This document shows, in pieces, positions 26,299 to 34,012 of a DNA stretch of 64,000 bases (position 1 is its first letter; the number at the start of each line of letters is the position of its first letter). Origin of the DNA: Frankia tisae (GTDB lineage Bacteria > Actinomycetota > Actinomycetes > Frankiales > Frankiaceae). The notes beneath the pieces are model-generated. The model was not told where the DNA came from. It ran no database searches and was given only the letters and a program-made list of their open reading frames with translations. The position numbers and the translations under genes were made by a program. The stretch spans positions 1-64,000 of the forward strand of contig NZ_JANEZT010000001.1 in NCBI RefSeq assembly GCF_025403405.1, in the 5' to 3' direction.

Positions 26299-26372
26299 TA
26301 GCGGTGGCCGGACTTGAACCGGCGACACAGCGATTATGAGCCGCTTGCTCTGCCAGACTGAGCTACACCGCC
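26299..26372 (-). tRNA. tRNA-Met (CAT)
   Basis: Acceptor GGCGGTG/CACCGCT (first pair G-U), anticodon CAT in GCGGCTCATAATCGCTG, T-arm GGTTCAAGTCC. The first pair and its position suggest the elongator type rather than the initiator. It lies between tRNA-Thr and rpmG. Confidence 0.95.
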
Positions 26373-26476
26373 AGGATGGTCTCCGGGATGCCCGGAGATC
26401 CGACCACAAGCTTACCCGGGAGAACCGGCGGAACCGCCCATCCCGGACACGAACCCGCCCGAGGACTGGAACGTGG

Positions 26477-26549
26477 AGCCCCTTTACGGAATCGAACCGT
26501 AGACCTTCTCCTTACCATGGAGACGCTCTGCCGACTGAGCTAAAGGGGC
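26477..26549 (-). tRNA. tRNA-Thr (GGT)
   Basis: Acceptor GCCCCTT/AAGGGGC, anticodon stem TCTCC/GGAGA around loop ATGGTAA (anticodon GGT), T-arm with GGTTCGATTCC. First gene of the tRNA-Thr/tRNA-Met/rpmG unit. A possible -10 TAACCT lies upstream at 26567-26572. Confidence 0.95.
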
Positions 26550-26939
26550 GCGAGGTCGCGGAGCTTAGGTTACACGACGGCGAGCACGGTTGGGACGGCA
26601 CCCCCGCCCGTTTCGTCCCCGATCATGCGAGCGCCGCCCCGGACCAACCCTCAGCGGTTGCCGCCCGCCGCCGGATGCCCGGAACACCCCCATCGCCAGT
26701 CTTGCCCACTGGCACGCCGCCGTGCCCGACCCGGCGGCCGTTCCGACCGGAAGATGCGCAGATTGCCGGCGAGAACAACTGTCCGTAGCGAATAACTCGG
26801 ACTCCCTTACCTTTGATAGCTGTAAGCAATTCCTTGAATGCTTAGCGTGTGGCGCACCCGTTGGTGCGCCCCTCTTGGCGCGGCCAACCGGATCACGAGC
26901 CTCCCCGACCGTCGCCTCCCAAGCATCCGAGGGTTGCCC
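26550..26939. other. Divergent region before the lysozyme gene
   Basis: Contains the start region of the tRNA unit on the left and a structured leader before the lysozyme gene on the right. A weak plus-strand promoter candidate is TTGCCG (26763-26768), 17 bp, TAGCGA (26786-26791). The patch 26785-26845 is the most AT-rich of the neighbourhood. Confidence 0.4.
26823..26870 (+). promoter_or_regulatory. Two consecutive hairpins in the lysozyme leader
   Basis: First stem TAAGCA-A-TTC / GAATGCTTA with one bulged A (26823-26844); second stem GGCGCACC-CGTT-GGTGCGCC (26851-26870), perfect with a 4-base loop. They lie 70-117 bp upstream of the start codon, an arrangement compatible with leader control or with an operator plus a hairpin. 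Confidence 0.5.
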
Positions 26940-28442
26940 ATGCGTTCGACGCATCGTCCTGGCCGGTATCCGACGACCCGAGGCACCGACGGCGATGCCG
27001 GCCCTGTCGGCATCCCGATCCGGCCCGGCACCCCGCTGCCACCCGGCACGGTGTTCCCCCGCCCCGGCCGACCGGCCGCGATGGCCACCCAGGCATCGCA
27101 GTCCAGGCCGATCCGCCCCTCGAGCGCCGTCCCGGTCCGCCGGACGGACGCCGCTGGCCACACCCCCCGCCGCCGGTCCTCGCCGGCCAGGCCGGCGCTC
27201 GCGATACCGCTGCCCCGACGGTTGCTGAGCGTCGCCGCACTCACCGCCGCCACGCTGACCATGTCCGGCACCGCCGGCGTCGCCCAGGGGGCGACCCCCT
27301 CGCCGTTGTGGCCACGCGGGGTCGACGTGGCCTCGTGGCAGCACCCGGGTGGCGGGCCGATCGACTGGAACGCGGCTCGCGGCTCCGGCCTCAGCTTCGC
27401 GATCATCAAGGCCACCGAGGGGGCGAACTACACCAACCCGTTCTTCGCCGCCGACCGCGCTGCCGCCACGAAGACCGGACTGGTGGTCGGCGCCTACCAC
27501 TACGCGCGCCCGGCGCAGTCGCTGTCGACCGCGGTGGAACAGGCCCGGCACTTCATCGCCGTCACCGGGTTGACGCGCACGACGGGCCACCTCGCGCCCG
27601 TGCTGGATCTGGAGGACACCGGCGGGCTCGACCCCCGGGCGCTCGCAGCCTGGACCCGGGCGTTCCTGGAGGAGGTCGAGTCCGAGACCGGACGGATCCC
27701 CATCATTTACACCTATCGGTCGTTCTGGACCGGGAAGATGGCGGATACTCACGACTTCGTGAAGTACCCGTTCTGGTTCGCGATCTACAACGGCCAGGCG
27801 GCCCCCGGCTGGCTACCTGGCGGCTGGTCGAAATGGGCGCTGTGGCAGTACACCTCGGGCGGCGCGGTGCCCGGAATCGCCGGCAACGTGGACACGAACG
27901 TGCTGTGCTGCACGTCGAGCGCGCTCACCGCGCAGGCGGACGGCACCCACAGTGAGATCGAGAAGTGGTACGCGGCCGCGGGGCCGACCCAGGCCAACCT
28001 CGGCGCCCCGGTCGGGGTCGAGAATCCCGCGGGCGGCGGGGGCCGTTGGCAGCAGTACGGCAACGGCCTGGTTTTCTGGTCCGTCGCCACCGGGGTGCAC
28101 GCGCTGTATGGCCCGATCTCGACGAAGTACCTCGGCATCGGCGGGTCGAACAGCTTCCTGCGCCGCCCGGTGAGTGACATCGAGATTGCCAGTACACCCG
28201 GCGCCCAGCAGGCCCGTTTTCAGGGGGGCTGGATCTACTGGCACCCGGTGACCGGAGCCCACGAGGTCCACGGCCGGATCCTGCAGACCTACCTGACCCT
28301 CGGCGGCTCGGCGTCCAGCCTCGGCCTGCCCACGACCGACGAGTACTCGGTGCCGGGCGGGCGGGAGAGCACCTTCCAGCACGGCCGGCTGCACTGGGAC
28401 GCCGCCACAGACAAGATCACGACGCTGCCGCCCCTCGGCTGA
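26940..28442 (+). CDS. Secreted GH25 lysozyme with C-terminal LGFP repeats
   Basis: Peptidoglycan-cleaving muramidase, probably exported. With the ATG after CGAGGG it has 500 residues: a long basic N-region, a hydrophobic segment at about 95-117 after a twin arginine (LPRRLLSVAALTAATL), a GH25 domain at 125-320 with GVDVASWQ (Asp129) and the acidic motif DLED (223-226), then LGFP-type repeats from about 350 (GLVFWSVATGVHALYG, GWIYWHPVTGAHEVHG, GRLHWDAATDKI) that anchor proteins to the wall. An ATG at 27081 would shorten the N-region but lacks a ribosome site. Confidence 0.88.
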   Translation: MRSTHRPGRYPTTRGTDGDAGPVGIPIRPGTPLPPGTVFPRPGRPAAMATQASQSRPIRPSSAVPVRRTDAAGHTPRRRSSPARPALAIPLPRRLLSVAALTAATLTMSGTAGVAQGATPSPLWPRGVDVASWQHPGGGPIDWNAARGSGLSFAIIKATEGANYTNPFFAADRAAATKTGLVVGAYHYARPAQSLSTAVEQARHFIAVTGLTRTTGHLAPVLDLEDTGGLDPRALAAWTRAFLEEVESETGRIPIIYTYRSFWTGKMADTHDFVKYPFWFAIYNGQAAPGWLPGGWSKWALWQYTSGGAVPGIAGNVDTNVLCCTSSALTAQADGTHSEIEKWYAAAGPTQANLGAPVGVENPAGGGGRWQQYGNGLVFWSVATGVHALYGPISTKYLGIGGSNSFLRRPVSDIEIASTPGAQQARFQGGWIYWHPVTGAHEVHGRILQTYLTLGGSASSLGLPTTDEYSVPGGRESTFQHGRLHWDAATDKITTLPPLG

Positions 28443-28494
28443 ACCCAGTAGGGGTGACGTCGGTACAGGACGGGTATCGCACCTAAGCGGCGGA

Positions 28495-28514
28495 CGGTAG
28501 TTGTCTGACTACCG
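28495..28514 (+). terminator. Hairpin after the lysozyme gene
   Basis: CGGTAGT-TGTCTG-ACTACCG, a 7-bp stem 52 bp after the lysozyme stop. Weak for a terminator, but the only one in the gap. Confidence 0.35.
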
Positions 28515-28654
28515 AATGACGACCGGACCATACGGTGCCGGTATCGACCCGCCGCGACCACGAGGTCGTGCCCCGTCCGATCCCGGTGGCCCCCTTACCG
28601 GGGCGTGGCGGTTCACCGGTCGGGTGAGGCATCGGCGTCGAACGGGAGGAAGAG

Positions 28655-29251
28655 ATGGCAGGAAATCGGGCAGTTCGCCCGCTGAGCGGATGGCTCACCT
28701 TCGCCGCCGTGATCATGTTCATCGTCGGATTCCACAACCTGATCTACGGCATCGCGGCCCTGCGCGACTACACAGTGGTCGTGAACAACCTCAACGGCGG
28801 CGCGAACATCCTCTACGCCGACACCAACTTCTGGGGCGCGTTGTGGATCGCGATCGGCATCGTCGAGATGGCGCTCGCCTACGGGATCTACATTCGTAAT
28901 GACTACGCGCGGTGGGCCGGCATCGCCATCGCGGCGATCAATGCGATCGGCCAGCTTGCCTTCGTGGCGGCGTTCCCGGTGTGGTCGGTCATCATCATCG
29001 CGATCGACATCCTGGTGATCTACGCACTGTGCACCTACGACAGCGCCCACGGCCGCTTCGAGGAGCCGTACCCCGGCGACCGAGCCGGCGTGGGTGAGGC
29101 CGCCGGCCGCGGCGCGGGTGTCGGCAACCGGGCCACGGAGACCGCAGGCGTCCGCCCAGGCTCCGGCGGATTCACCAGCCGAGGCGGATCAGGGGAACCG
29201 CGCGGCGGCGGGCGCGGTGACGAAGGGCTCCCGCCCACGATCAACCGCTGA
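28655..29251 (+). CDS. Four-helix membrane protein (DUF7144-like)
   Basis: Function unknown. The 198-residue product starts after GGAGGAAGAG. Four hydrophobic segments are visible: LTFAAVIMFIVGFHNLIYGI, FWGALWIAIGIVEMALAYGI, WAGIAIAAINAIGQLAFVAA and WSVIIIAIDILVIYALCTY. The last 65 residues are Gly/Arg-rich and probably cytosolic. Similar small proteins are common in actinobacteria. Confidence 0.85.
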   Translation: MAGNRAVRPLSGWLTFAAVIMFIVGFHNLIYGIAALRDYTVVVNNLNGGANILYADTNFWGALWIAIGIVEMALAYGIYIRNDYARWAGIAIAAINAIGQLAFVAAFPVWSVIIIAIDILVIYALCTYDSAHGRFEEPYPGDRAGVGEAAGRGAGVGNRATETAGVRPGSGGFTSRGGSGEPRGGGRGDEGLPPTINR

Positions 29252-29285
29252 GGCGACGGGCTGGCCGGAGCAACCGGTCAGCCCG

Positions 29286-29349
29286 CCGAAGGTGATACGG
29301 CTCTGCAGGATCTGCACCGACGGTGACGCTTTCCTGCACCGAAGGTGAT
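29286..29349. repeat. Three CCGAAGGTGAT-like units
   Basis: CCGAAGGTGAT at 29286-29296 and 29339-29349 and CCGACGGTGAC at 29317-29327; the last two are preceded by CTGCA and form small palindromes (CACC-GNN-GGTG). They occupy the gap between two convergent genes. Confidence 0.5.
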
Positions 29350-29354
29350 GTGAC

Positions 29355-29843
29355 TCAGAGCTCCGAATCGGTCAGCTGAGCTCGCCAGGCCGCGCACCGC
29401 AGAACGTAGTCACCGAGGTGCTGGCCGGCGAACGCACTGGCATCCCAGTCCTCGGCGGTCGCCTCGGCGGCGTCGAGCCAGAGGTAGGCGACTGCTGGGC
29501 GCCCATCGGCCAGGACGAGCGGGCCGGCTGCGTAGGCCGAGCCCTCGAACGCGTCGAGGACCGCACGTTCCGTCGGATCGAGGCCGACAAGCACCCGCCC
29601 CGTGGCCGGCGCCTCCTCCCGAGCCACCTGGTCCACAACCACCCGGCGCACCAGCCCCGGGTAGAGGCGACCGCGCAGGCAGGCGGCCCGCCATCCGGGG
29701 GCGGCTGCGGACTCCATCGGGGGCACCCGGCCGATCAGCATCGAGACCACCTCGGGAAACATCAGCGTCCCGTAGACGAACAGCAGTGGACCGGGGCCGT
29801 CCGGCGGGACCGGCAGGCGGCGCTCGTCGGCGGATCGCGACAT
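29355..29843 (-). CDS. Gamma-glutamylcyclotransferase-fold (AIG2-like) protein
   Basis: The 162-residue product has the fold signature FVYGTLMFPEV at 22-32 and a glutamate in AFEGSAY (Glu100) where the family has its catalytic acid. Related enzymes release 5-oxoproline from gamma-glutamyl compounds; the actual substrate here is unknown. Start ATG at 29841-29843, divergent from pyrE with 118 bp between. The frame is open far upstream but without conservation. Confidence 0.8.
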   Translation of the reverse strand: MSRSADERRLPVPPDGPGPLLFVYGTLMFPEVVSMLIGRVPPMESAAAPGWRAACLRGRLYPGLVRRVVVDQVAREEAPATGRVLVGLDPTERAVLDAFEGSAYAAGPLVLADGRPAVAYLWLDAAEATAEDWDASAFAGQHLGDYVLRCAAWRAQLTDSEL

Positions 29844-29961
29844 TGAGGCACCGTAACGCCGGTTGGTCGCCGAACACCCCGGTACGTCGAGTGTGGACGG
29901 GTGGCGAACGCCGATCGGCAATCGCGGTGGGCCCGGGCGAGGCGGCACTAGAGTGCACCCC

Positions 29962-30495
29962 GTGAGCGACGACGCGGCGTTGGCCGCCCGAGTCCGGGCC
30001 GCCTCCCATCTGACCGGCACCTTCCTGCTCCGGTCGGGCAAGACGAGCACCGAGTACTTCGACAAGTACCTGTTCGAGGCCGACCCGGAGCTGCTCGCCG
30101 CGATCGTCGACGGCCTGACCGGGCTCGTGCCCGCGGGCACCGAGGTCCTGGCCGGGCTCGAGCTCGGCGGCGTGCCCCTGGCCACCCTGCTCTCCCAGCG
30201 CACCGCCCTGCCCGCGCGGTTCGTGCGCAAGAAGGCCAAGGAGTACGGCACCCGGCGGATCGCCGAGGGTGGCGAGGTCACCGGCCGCCGCGTCGTTCTC
30301 GTGGAGGACGTCGTCACCTCCGGCGGCGCAGTCCTGGACGCGACGAAGGTGCTGCGCGATGAGGGCGCAATCGTCGAGGACGTGCTCTGCGTGATCGACC
30401 GCGGTGAGGGCGGCCGCGAACGGCTGGCCGAGCTCGGCCTGGCCCTGCACCCGCTGCTGACCCGCGCCGAGCTGGATGCCGCCGCGGCCCACTGA
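29962..30495 (+). CDS. pyrE: Orotate phosphoribosyltransferase
   Basis: Makes OMP from orotate and PRPP in pyrimidine synthesis. GTG start, 177 residues. The PRPP-binding motif VVLVEDVVTSGGA is at 111-123; the flexible loop VRKKAKEYGTRR with catalytic lysines is at 88-99. It stands alone, away from the other pyr genes, and is followed by a very strong terminator. Confidence 0.95.
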   Translation: MSDDAALAARVRAASHLTGTFLLRSGKTSTEYFDKYLFEADPELLAAIVDGLTGLVPAGTEVLAGLELGGVPLATLLSQRTALPARFVRKKAKEYGTRRIAEGGEVTGRRVVLVEDVVTSGGAVLDATKVLRDEGAIVEDVLCVIDRGEGGRERLAELGLALHPLLTRAELDAAAAH

Positions 30496-30532
30496 GCGGC
30501 GAGCACCCATCGCCGCGGCACAGCCCGGAAAG

Positions 30533-30567
30533 CGGTCAGGCCCGAAGCGTCGCTTCGGGCCTGACCG
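30533..30567. terminator. Bidirectional terminator between pyrE and tRNA-Tyr
   Basis: A 35-bp perfect palindrome with one central base: 17-base arms (30533-30549 and 30551-30567; outer CGGTCAGGCCC). As a hairpin it forms 15 bp with loop CGTCG. It lies 38 bp after pyrE and 35 bp after the opposing tRNA-Tyr gene, so it can serve both. Confidence 0.85.
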
Positions 30568-30601
30568 GACGTACAAATCCCCGGGGCGAGCCCGGGGATG
30601 G

Positions 30602-30683
30602 TGGCAGGTGATGGATTCGAACCATCGTAGGCTGAGCCGACGGTTTTACAGACCGTTCCCTTTGGCCGCTCGGGCAACCTGCC
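30602..30683 (-). tRNA. tRNA-Tyr (GTA)
   Basis: Class II tRNA of 82 nt with long variable arm; acceptor GGCAGGT/ACCTGCC, anticodon GTA in GGTCTGTAAAACC, T-arm GGTTCGAATCC, discriminator A. Confidence 0.96.
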
Positions 30684-30693
30684 TTCGTAGAGG

Positions 30694-30699
30694 AGCATA
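30694..30699 (-). promoter_or_regulatory. Possible tRNA-Tyr -10 element
   Basis: TATGCT on the minus strand, 11 bp before the tRNA 5' end. No clear -35 box is visible. Confidence 0.35.
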
Positions 30700-30880
30700 C
30701 CGGTCCCGCTGGACCGCCGGGACGGTGGACCACCCTGCAAGGCGGTCGTCGATCGAATACAACGGTGAGTAGTCACCCCCCGGGGCGGGTACCGCCCCCG
30801 ATGGCCACATACGGTGGTCAACTCGACACCCTTACCCAACCGGACATCCCCGCACCGAACCGAACTGGAGGTCCGCGCAC

Positions 30881-31369
30881 GTGGCAGACCCATCCTTCGA
30901 CATCGTCAGCAAAGTCGACGAACAGGAGATAGACAACGCTGTCAACCAGACAGCCAAGGAGATCCGGACCCGCTTCGACTTCCGCGACACGGGCGCGTCG
31001 GCCGCCCTGTCCGGGGAGTCGATTCTGCTGGTAGCGAACACAGATGAGCGGGTCAAGGCAGTGCTCGACGTCCTGCAGGAGAAGTTCGTCAAACGCGGCA
31101 TCTCGCTCAAGGCGCTGTCGTTCGACGAGCCCAAGCCGTCGGGCAAGGAGTTCCGCCTGTCGGTGACCGTCCAGCAGGGCATCGCGGAAGACAAGGCCCG
31201 GGCGATCGCGAAGAAGATCCGGACCGATGGCCCAAAGGGTGTACAGGCCCAGATTCAGGGCGACCAGCTCCGCGTCACCGGGAAGAAGCGGGACGACCTG
31301 CAGCGGGTGATCCAGCTGCTGAAGGCCGAGGACTTCGAGGTCCCGCTCCAGTTCGTCAACTATCGCTGA
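30881..31369 (+). CDS. YajQ family nucleotide-binding protein
   Basis: The 162-residue product (GTG start after CTGGAGG) covers the whole DUF520 family: [19 protein letters not shown] at the N-terminus and [16 protein letters not shown] near the C-terminus. Some YajQ proteins bind cyclic di-GMP and a transcription factor, others have been linked to RNA or tRNA binding; which applies here is unknown. It stands alone and ends at a clear terminator. Confidence 0.93.
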   Translation: MADPSFDIVSKVDEQEIDNAVNQTAKEIRTRFDFRDTGASAALSGESILLVANTDERVKAVLDVLQEKFVKRGISLKALSFDEPKPSGKEFRLSVTVQQGIAEDKARAIAKKIRTDGPKGVQAQIQGDQLRVTGKKRDDLQRVIQLLKAEDFEVPLQFVNYR

Positions 31370-31389
31370 GGCCCGCACCCGGAAACGGC

Positions 31390-31424
31390 GCACCCCGCCC
31401 GATGGGGGGTTTCGGGCGGGGTGC
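31390..31424. terminator. Terminator between yajQ and htpX
   Basis: A 13-bp stem (core CACCCCGCCCGA, 31391-31402, with 31412-31423) and a 9-base loop, 20 bp after the yajQ stop. It lies between convergent genes. Confidence 0.75.
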
Positions 31425-31588
31425 CTGCGGCGGAACCTGGGGGGTGCGCTCCGCCGCCGTCGTGGCCGTGAAACGTTTCCGTTCCCGGCTACCGTCCCGC
31501 GAAACGCGGGCGACGGCAGAACTCTACTCCGAGTTTCCCACCGCAATATGGCTGCGCCAGGGTGGATAACACCGTGGTCGGTTGCCGG

Positions 31589-32461
31589 TCACTGATACGG
31601 GTTCATACGAGCGAGCTGTTCCAGGCGGGCGATCCGCTCGTTCATGGGCGGATGGGTCGAGAACAGCCGGCCGACGCCGCCGCCGCGGAACGGATTGGCA
31701 ATCATCAGCGCGGCCGCGGGGCCCAGCTTCGAGTTCTGCGGCAGCGGGCGGGCAGTCGCACCCGCCTCCAGCTTGCGTAGCGCGCTGGCCAGCCCGAGCG
31801 GGTCGCCGGTGAGCGTCGAGCCCGCTTCGTCGGCCTGGTACTCCCGGGATCGGCTGATGGCAAGCTGAATGACCGTCGCCGCCACCGGCCCCAGAATCAT
31901 CAGCAACAGCAGCTCGAAGATGCCCGGCCCGTTCTCCTCGTCCCGCCCGCCGAAGATGGCCAGGAACTGGGCCATGTTCGCCAGGTACACGATGACGCTG
32001 GCGAGGGCACCGGCGACCGAGGCGATAAGAATGTCGCGATTATACACATGACTGAGTTCGTGCCCGAGAACGCCGCGCAACTCGCGATCGTCCATCAGTT
32101 CCATGATGCCCTCGGTACAGCAGACCGCCGCATTGCGCGGATTGCGGCCGGTGGCGAAGGCGTTGGGCGAGCCGGTCGGGCTCAGGTACAGCCGCGGCAT
32201 CGGCATGCGGGCATTGCGGGCGAGCTCCCCGACGATGGCGTAGAGCCGGGGCTGTTCTACCTGAGTGACCGGGTAGGCCTGCATCGCCCGCAGGGCGATG
32301 CGATCCGAGAAGAAGTAGGAAAAGCCGTTCATCGCGAGCGCAAGCACCAGGGCGATGAGCAGTCCACCCCGCCCGAACAGCGAACCCACCAGCAGGATGG
32401 CGGCAGAAAGCACGCCCAGCAGCAGCGCGGTCTTCAGGCCGTTGAGGTGGCGGTGCGGCAT
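31589..32461 (-). CDS. htpX: Membrane zinc metalloprotease HtpX
   Basis: Degrades misfolded membrane proteins. The 290-residue product has two N-terminal membrane segments, the zinc motif HELSH at 134-138 and the third ligand in [10 protein letters not shown] at about 210, plus two more membrane helices at about 143-165 and 180-200. Length is normal for the family. Its stop lies 127 bp after the 5' end of the next gene downstream on its strand is reached only beyond a terminator, so it is probably monocistronic or cotranscribed with the DUF2520 gene 39 bp upstream. Confidence 0.94.
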   Translation of the reverse strand: MPHRHLNGLKTALLLGVLSAAILLVGSLFGRGGLLIALVLALAMNGFSYFFSDRIALRAMQAYPVTQVEQPRLYAIVGELARNARMPMPRLYLSPTGSPNAFATGRNPRNAAVCCTEGIMELMDDRELRGVLGHELSHVYNRDILIASVAGALASVIVYLANMAQFLAIFGGRDEENGPGIFELLLLMILGPVAATVIQLAISRSREYQADEAGSTLTGDPLGLASALRKLEAGATARPLPQNSKLGPAAALMIANPFRGGGVGRLFSTHPPMNERIARLEQLARMNPYQ

Positions 32462-32500
32462 GGCGATCGGGTGTCCGTCCTGTCGAGCCGGTACGGCTGT

Positions 32501-33532
32501 TCAACGCGGGGGCTCCGGGCCAACGTTCCCGGCCACCGTGTCGTCCGCACCACCGGCATCGTCCGCACCACCGGCATCGTCCGGGCCGCCCGCCCGCGGC
32601 GGATCCGCGGCAGCGCCCGCCCGCAGCCGGTCGGCCAGGGGCTCCTCGAGCAGGCCGGCCCGCTCGAGCCCACCGGCGGTGTAGGCCACCAGTGCCCGGT
32701 AGACGGCCGCGACGGCGGGATCCACGGCGTCCAGCGCCCGTAGATGGGCCTGGACGGTGCCGAGATCGCCGCGGCGGACCGGTCCCGTGGCCGCCGGCCA
32801 GCCCCCGGTGAGGGCGTTGTCCAGGGAGGCCCGCAGCAGAGGGGCGAGGGCGGAGCCCGGATCGGCCACACCCGCCGCCGCGAGCGTTTCCCGGGCGGCC
32901 ACGGTCAGGCTGGTCAGAAAATTGCCGCCGAGGACCAGCGCGGCGTGATAGAGATCACGCCTACTGTCTTCGATCGCCAGCGGGATGCCGCCGATGTCGA
33001 CGACAAGCCCCCGGGCCCGGGCCTCAGCGACGGAGTCCGCGGTGATGCCGAACGGCACCCCGGCGAACACATCCGGGTCCCCCGTCGTTCCGGGCAACGT
33101 CATGATCGGGTGTAGCGCCATCCGAGCCGCGCCCACAGCCGAGCCGGCGGCGAGCGCCCCCAGTCCATGCCGGCCGCTGAGGTGCGCGAGGGTCTGCCCC
33201 GCCCGCACGGCGCCCGCGGCCACGAGCTCGGCCGTCACCGGCGCGATCGCATCGTCCGGGACGGCGATGAACACCACCTCGGCCGCCCGCAGCCGCGTCA
33301 CCACCTGCGGCACCGTGCCGATCCGCGCGCCCGGGAACTGGCCCGCCGCGCGTTCGCGGCCGGCGGCTGACCTGCTGGTCACCGCCACCACCGGGTGTCC
33401 CGCGGCGGCCAGGGCGAGCGCGACGGCGCTGCCGGCCCGGCCTGCTCCGACGAGCCCGATCGTCTCCCGGCGTTCGCCGCCGCCGGGGTCTCGCTCCGAC
33501 CGATCCGGCACCGGGCGGGGGTGAGAGGCCAT
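32501..33532 (-). CDS. Rossmann-fold / DUF2520 protein
   Basis: The 343-residue product has an NAD(P)-binding motif GLVGAGRAGSAVALALAAAG at 26-45 and a C-terminal DUF2520 helical domain (DLYHAALVLGGNFLTSL). It resembles reductases of the pyrroline-carboxylate/ketopantoate group, but no substrate is assigned. The last 25 residues are a low-complexity GGADDA tail from an 18-bp tandem repeat (32543-32578). It ends 39 bp before htpX on the same strand. Confidence 0.85.
   Translation of the reverse strand: MASHPRPVPDRSERDPGGGERRETIGLVGAGRAGSAVALALAAAGHPVVAVTSRSAAGRERAAGQFPGARIGTVPQVVTRLRAAEVVFIAVPDDAIAPVTAELVAAGAVRAGQTLAHLSGRHGLGALAAGSAVGAARMALHPIMTLPGTTGDPDVFAGVPFGITADSVAEARARGLVVDIGGIPLAIEDSRRDLYHAALVLGGNFLTSLTVAARETLAAAGVADPGSALAPLLRASLDNALTGGWPAATGPVRRGDLGTVQAHLRALDAVDPAVAAVYRALVAYTAGGLERAGLLEEPLADRLRAGAAADPPRAGGPDDAGGADDAGGADDTVAGNVGPEPPR
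32543..32578. repeat. 18-bp tandem repeat at the end of the DUF2520 gene
   Basis: Two identical units (32543-32560, 32561-32578) followed by a partial third, encoding the GGADDA tail. Confidence 0.85.
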
Positions 33533-34012
33533 GGCTGCGATGCTGCTCCCCCGCCCCCCGCCGGTCGCGATGGCACCTCGGCACCATCCGGCCAGCGCCC
33601 CGCGCCCGATACGCTGCGTGGTGCGGCCCCCACCGCGGTGGCAACGGAAGATAGCGAGTCGCGCACATGGAGTAATCGAAACACGTTGCGAATGTATCTA
33701 TTCGCCGGCAGGCCGCTCGGCCAGAGCTGCCCGGAAAGCCGCTCGGAAGCGCATTGAATACGCACCGCCCACACCCATCGGCAGGCGACGCATCCCGAAC
33801 CGCCCGGACACGGATGGCATCAGCCGACCGCCAGGACGGGGGCATACGTACACAGAGTTGACAGGCTATCACTCTACGCCAGAGCACCCCGAGATCAACA
33901 GATTCGGGTCTGATCGTCGGGCCACCGCGTGCGATCGGTCGGCCCGGCACGCCGCACGCGTCCCATTGCTACAGCCGGTAGGCTGGTGTGGTACCCGAGG
34001 AGGTTACTGAAG
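33533..34012. other. Divergent region between the DUF2520 gene and korA
   Basis: 480 bp with no credible gene. It is less GC-rich than its surroundings, especially 33650-33760 and 33840-33875. A consensus -35 TTGACA lies at 33858-33863 on the plus strand but no matching -10 follows at 16-18 bp. It should hold the korAB promoter. Confidence 0.45.

Noticed and set aside
26785-26940. Cyclic di-AMP (ydaO-type) riboswitch before the lysozyme gene
   Set aside because: Wall hydrolase genes often have one, but the conserved core sequences are not recognisable here; only two simple hairpins are visible.
33858-33886. Promoter for korA from a perfect TTGACA
   Set aside because: No acceptable -10 hexamer at 16-18 bp (AGAGCA at 17), so I did not list it as a promoter.
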